NCBI GenBank assembly: GCA_903912405.1
Contig: CAIWHF010000154.1
Span: forward strand, 1-8,834
Length of the DNA stretch: 8,834 nt
Direction of reading: 5' to 3'
DNA from: an uncultured Bacteroidota bacterium
Lineage (GTDB): Bacteria; Bacteroidota; Bacteroidia; Chitinophagales; Chitinophagaceae
In this document: one piece after another, positions 1 through 5,279 of the stretch
Layout of the letters: every line of letters starts with the position of its first letter
Position numbering within the stretch: the stretch's first letter is position 1
The notes under the pieces: generated by a model
What the model was told of the DNA's origin: nothing
Databases searched by the model: none
Seen by the model: the letters and a program-made list of their open reading frames with translations, nothing else
Program-made: the position numbers and the translations under genes

Positions 1-2
1 AC

Positions 3-103
3 TCTGTCGAAGACAACTTGGCTCTCAAGAACTACCGCACTATGTCTCGGTTCAGAATTTTGAAGCGCCAGTCGATTCGAGCTCAATCAACCGATTTGAT
101 CGA
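3..103 (+). CDS. Fragment of a simple-sugar/nucleoside ABC-transporter ATPase (partial, out of context)
   Basis: The + strand frame starting at base 3 is open to a TAA at 126-128. Its first part reads SVEDNLALKNYRT, then SRFRIL, then SIRAQSTDLIE. This resembles the stretch before the second ABC signature in NupO/YufO-type duplicated ATPases, where family members read roughly S-V-x-x-N-x-x-L-x-x-Y, later I-R-x-x-x-x-x-L-I-E-x-F-D-V-R. The resemblance stops after LIE (about base 103), just where the opposite strand resumes as trmN6. No Walker or signature motif is included, so only about 34 residues support the call. G+C of bases 1-100 is 46%, visibly higher than the neighbouring DNA. I infer a piece of another gene joined here by rearrangement or by an assembly or amplification chimera. 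The family call rests on recalled motif patterns only. Confidence 0.4.
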
Positions 104-605
104 AGTTAGAAAATTCATCTACAGGTAATAGCATACAAATTTGAGCTGTTGAAGAAGTATTTTCTAGAAACACGGAAAACAATTTAACTAAACTTAATTC
201 CTGCTGATGACGAGCTAGATTTCTATTGCTATCTGGACCTTTTAAACTGTTATTAAAAAAAGGAGGATTACAAATAATAAAATCGTACGTATGCTCAAAA
301 GGATATGTAAGAGCATCGGCATGTAGAATATTAATTTGCTTTGCAAAGGTACTCTCCGCTACATTTCGTCTTGCTTGAGCAGCTGCAAGTTCATCTATTT
401 CTATAGCGTCTATAATGCAATTTGAAAATCGCTGTGCCAGCATTAAGGCTAACAAGCCCGTACCACATCCTACATCTAAAATACGCTTACAACCACTCGG
501 CACCTGCGCCCATGCACCTTGTATACAAGCATCTGTACTTACTTTCATAGCACAGTCGCCCTGATGAATTGTAAATTGTTTGAATTGAAAATAAGAATTA
601 CTCAT
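87..605 (-). CDS. trmN6: TrmN6-like tRNA1(Val) (adenine37-N6)-methyltransferase, C-terminally truncated
   Basis: SAM-dependent class I methyltransferase of the YfiC/TrmN6 family, which makes m6A at position 37 of tRNA-Val. The N-terminus (FQFKQFTIHQGDCAMKVSTD) matches the family's F-x-F-K-Q-F ... C-A-M-K-V-x-T-D block. The SAM-binding motif I is DVGCGTG (residues 44-50), an acidic E69 follows, and the NPPFF catalytic motif lies at 113-117. The product is 172 residues against roughly 235-250 for the family, so about 65 C-terminal residues are missing. The stop at 87-89 lies in the foreign-looking left edge, so the truncation is probably not native. I chose the ATG at 603-605 over an in-frame TTG two codons upstream, because this ATG overlaps the tsaD stop in the arrangement TAATG, typical of translational coupling. 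There is no Shine-Dalgarno sequence. The exact tRNA substrate in this phylum is inferred. Confidence 0.8.
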   Translation of the reverse strand: MSNSYFQFKQFTIHQGDCAMKVSTDACIQGAWAQVPSGCKRILDVGCGTGLLALMLAQRFSNCIIDAIEIDELAAAQARRNVAESTFAKQINILHADALTYPFEHTYDFIICNPPFFNNSLKGPDSNRNLARHQQELSLVKLFSVFLENTSSTAQICMLLPVDEFSNFDQIG

Positions 606-1606
606 TACCAAGTAGCGCGGGGTGAAGGAACTATATTGTAATCAACAAAATCTTTTGCTTCGAATTTATAATGAGCCACGATAGCGATCATCGCCGCATT
701 ATCGGTGCAATATTCGAAAGAAGGAATATAGGTTGCCCATTTCAATTGCTTCCCTACTGATTCAAATGCAGAACGCAATCCTTTGTTCGCCGACACGCCA
801 CCTGCAATACCAATTTGATTTACGTTGAAGTCTGTAGCAGCCTTTTTTAATTTCATTAATAGGGATTCAATGATAGTATATTGCACAGAAGCACAGATAT
901 CATTCAAGTGCTCTTCTACAAAGGCAGGATTGAGCTTTTGTTGTTTTTGAATGAAATAAAGAATATTCGTTTTCAAGCCACTGAAACTGAAATTATAATC
1001 TGGCATATTACTTTTAGGGAATACAAAAGCTTGTGGGTTCCCTTTAGCTGCTAAGTTATCTATGATTGGTCCGCCCGGATATTTTAAGCCCAACATTTTA
1101 GCTGTTTTGTCAAAGGCCTCTCCAGCAGCATCATCAATAGTTTCTCCTATTACGCGCATTTGCAAAGGCGAATCGCAAAGCACTAATTGTGTATGCCCGC
1201 CCGAAACCGTTAAACATAAGAAGGGGAAACTAGGCTTTGGATCCTCTATAAAATGAGCCATTACATGCGCTTGCATATGATGTACTGCAATTAAAGGTAA
1301 AGAGCGTGCTTGCGCAAAAGATTTTGCGAAACAAGCACCTACCATTAAAGAACCAATAAGCCCAGGAGCTTGTGTAAAAGCAACTGCTTCTATTTCCGGC
1401 ATTGTTATTCCAGCTTTTTCTATTGCTGCTGCTACTACTGGCAAAATAGCATCCATATGCGCGCGCGATGCCAATTCTGGGATAACCCCTCCATATTTAC
1501 TATGATCTAATTGGGTAGCAATAACATTGCTCAATACCACGCCATCTTTGATTATAGAAGCGCCGGTATCATCGCAGGAAGATTCAATTGCAAGTATGAT
1601 GGCCAT
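605..1606 (-). CDS. tsaD: TsaD, tRNA N6-adenosine threonylcarbamoyltransferase
   Basis: TsaD (Kae1/Qri7/YgjD family) transfers the threonylcarbamoyl group to A37 of ANN-decoding tRNAs, giving t6A. In bacteria it works with TsaB and TsaE, using the adenylate made by TsaC; none of these partners is in the window. The full-length 333-residue protein shows ESSCDDT (8-14), GGVIPELASRAH (39-50), the metal-binding HHMQAH with H110 and H114, SGGHTQL (135-141), the E-T-I-D-D-A-A-G-E-A-F-D-K substrate loop, KYPGGP, SFSGLKT, AGGVSAN and TDNAAMIA (301-308), whose D302 should be the third metal ligand. All key residues are present, so it should be active. It ends by sharing one base with the trmN6 ATG. 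It lies about 40 bases beyond the terminator of the upstream gene, so it probably has its own promoter in that short gap. Confidence 0.97.
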   Translation of the reverse strand: MAIILAIESSCDDTGASIIKDGVVLSNVIATQLDHSKYGGVIPELASRAHMDAILPVVAAAIEKAGITMPEIEAVAFTQAPGLIGSLMVGACFAKSFAQARSLPLIAVHHMQAHVMAHFIEDPKPSFPFLCLTVSGGHTQLVLCDSPLQMRVIGETIDDAAGEAFDKTAKMLGLKYPGGPIIDNLAAKGNPQAFVFPKSNMPDYNFSFSGLKTNILYFIQKQQKLNPAFVEEHLNDICASVQYTIIESLLMKLKKAATDFNVNQIGIAGGVSANKGLRSAFESVGKQLKWATYIPSFEYCTDNAAMIAIVAHYKFEAKDFVDYNIVPSPRATW

Positions 1607-1615
1607 AATAGAATG

Positions 1616-1623
1616 TAAAAATA
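1616..1623 (-). promoter_or_regulatory. Possible -7 element for tsaD
   Basis: Read on the minus strand, this is TATTTTTA, seven of eight positions of a TAnnTTTG-type element with the final G missing. It is followed after 9 bases by the tsaD ATG. No TTTG lies at a normal -33 distance, because the preceding bases belong to the T tract of the upstream terminator. It is listed because tsaD needs a promoter in this gap; such AT-rich matches are common by chance. Confidence 0.25.
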
Positions 1624-1636
1624 CATTTTCAATCGC

Positions 1637-1680
1637 AATAAAAAGAAAAATGGCTTACTCCAATTAGAGTAAGCCATTTT
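1637..1680 (-). terminator. Rho-independent terminator of the Bax-inhibitor-1 gene
   Basis: A perfect 14-bp inverted repeat, AAAATGGCTTACTC (1647-1660) and GAGTAAGCCATTTT (1667-1680), encloses a 6-base loop. In the minus-strand direction the stem runs straight into TTTTTCTTTT (complement of 1641-1650), the expected U tract. It begins 20 bases past the stop codon of the Bax-inhibitor-1 family gene and should separate the pruA transcript from tsaD. The + strand reading has only the four T's of the stem, so termination in that direction would be weaker. Confidence 0.88.
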
Positions 1681-1700
1681 AAAATTTAGAACTATTGCAA

Positions 1701-2432
1701 TTAGTCTCTTTTGCTTCCAAATAGACGTAGCAACATTAAAAATAGGTTGATGAAATCTAAGTATAAAGTAAGCGCACCAAAAATAGATAACTTCTTAACG
1801 TCATTATCGCTTATGCCTTCTGCACCAATACCTGCACCAATGTTCTTTAATTTTTGTACATCATAAGCGGTAAGTCCTGTAAATACGGCAACGCCAACTA
1901 TGCTAATAATATAATCGATTGTAGCATTACCCATGAACATATTGATTAATGAGGCAATTACAATACCGATTAAACCCATAGATAAAATTCGTCCGAAAGA
2001 GGTAAGATCTTGCTTAGTGGTATAGCCCATTACAGCCATGATACCAAACATAGAAGCCGCCGCAGCGAAACAGGTAATTACTGAACCTTGTGTATATACT
2101 AATAAAATAAAGCTGAAACTGATACCTGTAATGGCAGCATAAGCAATAAACAATAAAGTAAGCACAGGTGCCGATAATCTAGCGAAACCAAAAGACATTA
2201 CCAATACAAAAATCAATGGTGCAAACATGGTTATTTTGCCTAGACCCGTTAAGCCACGCTCGCCAATTAAATAGCTCAATAGCATTTCGTTACTGCTAAA
2301 TGCGTAGGCAAAAGCAGTAGAAACTGCTAAAGCAACAAACATCCAAGAAAAAACATTGGAGATAAAAGATTTTGCAATGTTCTTAGAACCCAACTGAGTT
2401 CCTTCTACTGTGTAATTTGAAAATTGTTCCAT
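1701..2432 (-). CDS. Bax inhibitor-1 / YccA family integral membrane protein
   Basis: Member of UPF0005/BI-1, the family of E. coli YbhL and YccA and of the pH-gated calcium-leak channel YetJ of B. subtilis. The 243-residue protein has seven hydrophobic segments at about 27-46, 67-84, 89-112, 117-135, 149-167, 171-189 and 216-238. Family signatures visible are MGYTTKQDL (135-143), LTAYDVQKLK (187-196) and LYLDFINLFLMLLRLFG (223-239). D191 and D226 sit where YetJ has the di-aspartate pair implicated in pH gating, which suggests the same mechanism (inference). The N-terminal 25 residues are hydrophilic and there is no cleavable signal peptide. The gene starts 30 bases after the pruA stop on the same strand and is followed by a strong terminator, so it is probably the last gene of a pruA transcript. 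A role in ion leak or stress is known only for relatives. Confidence 0.9.
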   Translation of the reverse strand: MEQFSNYTVEGTQLGSKNIAKSFISNVFSWMFVALAVSTAFAYAFSSNEMLLSYLIGERGLTGLGKITMFAPLIFVLVMSFGFARLSAPVLTLLFIAYAAITGISFSFILLVYTQGSVITCFAAAASMFGIMAVMGYTTKQDLTSFGRILSMGLIGIVIASLINMFMGNATIDYIISIVGVAVFTGLTAYDVQKLKNIGAGIGAEGISDNDVKKLSIFGALTLYLDFINLFLMLLRLFGSKRD

Positions 2433-2445
2433 ATAAATATTTTAT

Positions 2446-2453
2446 TAAAGTTA
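2446..2453 (-). promoter_or_regulatory. Possible secondary -7 element upstream of the Bax-inhibitor-1 gene
   Basis: On the minus strand this reads TAACTTTA, seven of eight positions of the Bacteroidota -7 motif, 13 bases before the ATG in the 30-base gap after pruA. No TTG is seen at the -33 distance inside the pruA 3' end. It could allow independent expression of the membrane protein, but chance occurrence is equally possible. Confidence 0.2.
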
Positions 2454-2462
2454 GTAAAAAAA

Positions 2463-4094
2463 TTAATCGGCCTGATGAAATGGATATTGATAATTGGTAA
2501 CCGGTACAAATGTTTCTTTTATGGTACGCGGACTTAACCAACGCAACATATTCAACATAGACCCTGCTTTATCATTGGTACCAGAAGCTCTTGCACCACC
2601 AAATGGTTGCTGACCAACAACGGCACCTGTTGGTTTATCATTGATATAAAAATTACCTGCGCTATTTACTAATTTATTGGTAGCCATTTCTAAAGCATAC
2701 CGGTCTTGAGAGAAGATAGCACCTGTAAGCGCATACGCACTTGTGGTATCTACAGTATGTAAAATTGCTTCGAAATCATTTTCTGGGTATACATAAATAG
2801 TTAATACCGGACCAAACAACTCTTCACACATGGTTTCATAGAATGGGTTGGTTGTAAGGATAACCGTAGGTTCTATAAACCATCCTTTTTCTTTATTATA
2901 ATTACCCCCTACAATAATTTCTGCTTCTTTAGATTGTATTGCACGATCTAAATAAGCTGCTATTTTATCAAAAGAACGCTCATTGATAACGGCATTTACA
3001 AAATTAGTAAAGTCATCTACTACACCCATTTTCAAGTCCTTCGTTTGAGCTACTAAAGAAGCTAAAATCTCGGGTGCTAAATTAGAAGGCAAATAAGCTC
3101 TTGAAGCTGCCGAACATTTTTGGCCTTGATATTCAAAAGCGCCTCTGATTAAATTAGCCGTAACAGCATCTGGCAAAGCACTTTTATGTGCCAATACGAA
3201 ATCCTTTCCGCCGGTTTCGCCTACTATTCTTGGATAGGTTTTATACTTATGAATATTGGTACCAATAGCATTCCACATTTGCTGGAATACCCCTGTTGAA
3301 CCCGTAAAGTGAATACCAGAAAAATCTGGATGCGCAAAACATATTTCACCCGTTTTAGGACCATCGGTATATATAACATTAATAACGCCATCTGGTAATC
3401 CTGCTTCTTGCATAATTTCCATAAATACCTGAGCAGAATAAATTTGAGCATCTGAAGGTTTCCAAACGATTACATTACCACACATCGCCGGTGCGCAAGC
3501 TAAATTAGCGCCAATAGCTGTAAAGTTGAATGGCGTTACCGCTAAGACAAATCCTTCTAATGGGCGATATTCCATTCGGTTATTAAAACCTACTGGAGAT
3601 ATGGGTTGTTCTTGATAAATTTTAGATAAAAAATGTACATTGAAACGTAAGAAATCAATCAGCTCGCAAGCGGCATCAATTTCTGCTTGAAAAGCATTTT
3701 TACTTTGCCCAAGCATTGTAGCTGCATTCATTTTAAAGCGGTATTTAGTTGCCAACAATTCTGCTGCGCGCATAAATATTCCAGCTCTATGCTCCCACGA
3801 TAGGGCAGCCCATTGTGATCTTGCAGCTAATGCAGCTTTTATAGCATCATGCACATGCTGCTCTTCTCCCATATTAAAACAGCCTAAAACATGACTCGTT
3901 TCGTGTGGTGGGTGTATTTGTATTTTATGATTTGTAAAAACTTTTTCAGCACCTATGTACATAGGAATGTCGATTTGCTTAATTTTTAATTGTGCAATAG
4001 CTTCTTTTAAAGCTGCTCTTTCTGCACTATTAGGCGCGTAATTAAGTACCGTTTCATTTTTTGGTTCTGGATAGTAAAAATAAGCGTTGTTCAT
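2463..4094 (-). CDS. pruA: L-glutamate gamma-semialdehyde (1-pyrroline-5-carboxylate) dehydrogenase
   Basis: NAD-dependent aldehyde dehydrogenase oxidising glutamate-gamma-semialdehyde (from P5C) to glutamate, the second step of proline catabolism. The 543-residue length and sequence match the monofunctional ALDH4A1-like group rather than PutA, as there is no proline dehydrogenase domain. Visible features are PFNF with oxyanion N190 (188-191), the NAD-binding GSTG (265-268), GETGGKDF with general base E293, QGQKCSAASR with nucleophile C327, EELFGP (424-429), and PFGGARASGTNDKAG (497-511), typical of P5C dehydrogenases. All catalytic residues are present. Family members often read GECGGK where this one has GETGGK. 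The ATG is preceded by an AT-rich leader with a -7-like element and no Shine-Dalgarno sequence. No proline dehydrogenase gene is in the window. The gene is divergent from dus and probably co-transcribed with the BI-1 gene downstream. Confidence 0.95.
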   Translation of the reverse strand: MNNAYFYYPEPKNETVLNYAPNSAERAALKEAIAQLKIKQIDIPMYIGAEKVFTNHKIQIHPPHETSHVLGCFNMGEEQHVHDAIKAALAARSQWAALSWEHRAGIFMRAAELLATKYRFKMNAATMLGQSKNAFQAEIDAACELIDFLRFNVHFLSKIYQEQPISPVGFNNRMEYRPLEGFVLAVTPFNFTAIGANLACAPAMCGNVIVWKPSDAQIYSAQVFMEIMQEAGLPDGVINVIYTDGPKTGEICFAHPDFSGIHFTGSTGVFQQMWNAIGTNIHKYKTYPRIVGETGGKDFVLAHKSALPDAVTANLIRGAFEYQGQKCSAASRAYLPSNLAPEILASLVAQTKDLKMGVVDDFTNFVNAVINERSFDKIAAYLDRAIQSKEAEIIVGGNYNKEKGWFIEPTVILTTNPFYETMCEELFGPVLTIYVYPENDFEAILHTVDTTSAYALTGAIFSQDRYALEMATNKLVNSAGNFYINDKPTGAVVGQQPFGGARASGTNDKAGSMLNMLRWLSPRTIKETFVPVTNYQYPFHQAD

Positions 4095-4112
4095 CTTTTA
4101 AATTTTAATACG

Positions 4113-4120
4113 TAAAGGTA
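4113..4120 (-). promoter_or_regulatory. Putative -7 promoter element for pruA
   Basis: The minus strand reads TACCTTTA, matching TAnnTTTG except for the last base, 18 bases before the pruA ATG. This implies a leader of only about 12-14 bases. No TTTG is visible 17-23 bases upstream, so the -33 half is weak. A 7-bp inverted repeat (4130-4136 and 4149-4155) lies immediately upstream, where a regulator could bind. Confidence 0.4.
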
Positions 4121-4129
4121 CAAATCGGA

Positions 4130-4155
4130 AACGAATGTTTGTTTTAATATTCGTT
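4130..4155. promoter_or_regulatory. Inverted repeat in the pruA-dus divergent region, candidate operator
   Basis: AACGAAT (4130-4136) and ATTCGTT (4149-4155) are perfect inverted copies with a 12-base spacer, so their centres are 19 bases apart, close to two helical turns. The pair sits just upstream of the putative pruA -7 element and about 45 bases upstream of the dus element. The spacing suits a dimeric DNA-binding protein, but no regulator gene is nearby and the arms are short. Confidence 0.3.
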
Positions 4156-4176
4156 AATTTTATCAAGTAAAATAAA

Positions 4177-4208
4177 TTCGATTATCTAGTTAATCTAAAC
4201 TAATTTTG
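4177..4208 (+). promoter_or_regulatory. Putative Bacteroidota promoter for dus (TTCG-N20-TAATTTTG)
   Basis: TAATTTTG at 4201-4208 is an exact match to the Bacteroidota -7 consensus TAnnTTTG. Twenty bases upstream is TTCG (4177-4180), one mismatch from the -33 TTTG. Only 7 bases separate the element from the dus ATG at 4216, so the predicted start of transcription lies within a few bases of the start codon and the mRNA would be nearly leaderless. Confidence 0.55.
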
Positions 4209-4215
4209 CGTCGCA

Positions 4216-5202
4216 ATGGTAAAAATTGGCCCCATAACCTTACCAACATTTCCTTTGTTGTTGGCACCCATGGAAGATGTAAGCGATCCTCCATTTAGAG
4301 CCTTGTGCAAAGAACAGGGTGCCGATTTGATGTATACCGAATTCATTTCATCGGAAGGGCTTATACGGGATGCTATAAAAAGTAGACAGAAGCTAGACAT
4401 TTTTGATTATGAGCGCCCTATTGGCATACAAATTTTTGGTGGTGATGAAGAAGCTATGGCATTATCATCTAAAATTGTTTCTGTTACTAAACCCGATTTG
4501 GTAGATATCAATTTTGGTTGCCCCGTAAAAAAAGTGGTTTGCAAAGGAGCCGGAGCTGGTGTTTTAAAGGACATTGATTTAATGGTAAGGCTAACCAAAG
4601 CCGTTGTAAATGCAACTGATTTACCCGTTACCGTAAAAACACGTTTAGGCTGGGATAACAATAGTTTAAATATAGAAGAAGTAGCGGAGCGCTTGCAAGA
4701 TGTGGGCGTACAAGCATTAAGTATACATGGCAGAACCCGCATGCAAATGTATAAAGGAGAGGCCGATTGGTCGTTGATAGCCAAAGTGAAAAACAATCCT
4801 CGCATTCATATTCCTATATTTGGCAATGGCGATATTGACACGCCTGAAAAAGCTTTGGCTTATAAAAATCGTTATGGCGTAGATGGCGTAATGATTGGCA
4901 GAGCAGCTATTGGTTACCCATGGATTTTTAGAGAAATTAAACACTTTTTAAATACGGGTGAGCATTTGGCAGCGCCCAGTATTGAGGAGCGCATAGCAGC
5001 TTGCAAAAAGCATCTAGAAGGATCTATGGCATGGAAAGGAGAGCGATTAGGCATTTTAGAAATGCGCCGTCATTATGCCAATTATTTGAAAGGATACCCT
5101 AACATTAAAGAATTTAGAGCTCGCTTAGTAAATTCTTTAGACAAGAATGAACTCTTTGAAATCTTGGAGGAAGTAAATGCAATTAATTTAGAAGCATCCT
5201 AA
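4216..5202 (+). CDS. dusB: tRNA-dihydrouridine synthase, DusB-like
   Basis: FMN- and NADPH-dependent enzyme reducing uridine to dihydrouridine in tRNA D-loops. The 328-residue protein has the TIM-barrel signature LLAPMEDVSDPPFR (15-28), with E. coli-type members reading A-P-M-x-G-V-T-D. It also has IQIFGGD, DINFGCPVKKV with catalytic C102, VKTR with K141, HGRTR with H171, FGNGDI (202-207) and the phosphate-binding GRAAIGYPW (228-236). A helical C-terminal domain (about 245-328) with the M-R-R-H-Y-x-x-Y motif fits the DusB/DusC-type tRNA-binding domain. The start is well supported, because the family's conserved K-I-G-x-I-x-L opening follows the first Met directly. It is transcribed divergently from pruA, apparently with almost no leader, and kup follows 77 bases later on the same strand without a visible terminator between. 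Assignment to the B subgroup, and so to the modified positions, is inferred. Confidence 0.93.
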   Translation: MVKIGPITLPTFPLLLAPMEDVSDPPFRALCKEQGADLMYTEFISSEGLIRDAIKSRQKLDIFDYERPIGIQIFGGDEEAMALSSKIVSVTKPDLVDINFGCPVKKVVCKGAGAGVLKDIDLMVRLTKAVVNATDLPVTVKTRLGWDNNSLNIEEVAERLQDVGVQALSIHGRTRMQMYKGEADWSLIAKVKNNPRIHIPIFGNGDIDTPEKALAYKNRYGVDGVMIGRAAIGYPWIFREIKHFLNTGEHLAAPSIEERIAACKKHLEGSMAWKGERLGILEMRRHYANYLKGYPNIKEFRARLVNSLDKNELFEILEEVNAINLEAS

Positions 5203-5224
5203 ATTTTTTATACTTAAATAGATA

Positions 5225-5251
5225 TTTGTAAAAAGAAACCTATTAAATTTG
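5225..5251 (+). promoter_or_regulatory. Putative promoter for kup (TTTG-N15-TAAATTTG)
   Basis: TAAATTTG at 5244-5251 is an exact match to TAnnTTTG, and a TTTG lies at 5225-5228. The 15-base spacer is shorter than the usual 17-23, which lowers confidence. The predicted leader to the GTG at 5280 is about 24 bases. The gap after dus contains no terminator hairpin, so kup could be expressed both from here and by read-through from dus. Confidence 0.45.
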
Positions 5252-5279
5252 TTTTTCATTATTTCTAATACCCTTTTTT

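Noticed and set aside
87..140. Simple frameshift explaining the short trmN6 product
   Set aside because: None of the other minus-strand frames across bases 1-90 that I translated continues the expected C-terminal family pattern, while the + strand reads as a different gene, so a join fits better than a single indel.
1612..1627. Dyad AATGTA-AAAA-TACATT just before the tsaD start
   Set aside because: Only six A/T-dominated base pairs; such dyads are frequent in AT-rich DNA and it partly coincides with the weak -7 candidate.
3224..3451. Open frame inside pruA in another frame on the same strand
   Set aside because: No family resemblance and no start context; it lies wholly within strongly supported pruA coding sequence.
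4200..4944. Minus-strand open frames opposite dus
   Set aside because: Shadows of the dus gene, whose conserved motifs account for the whole stretch.
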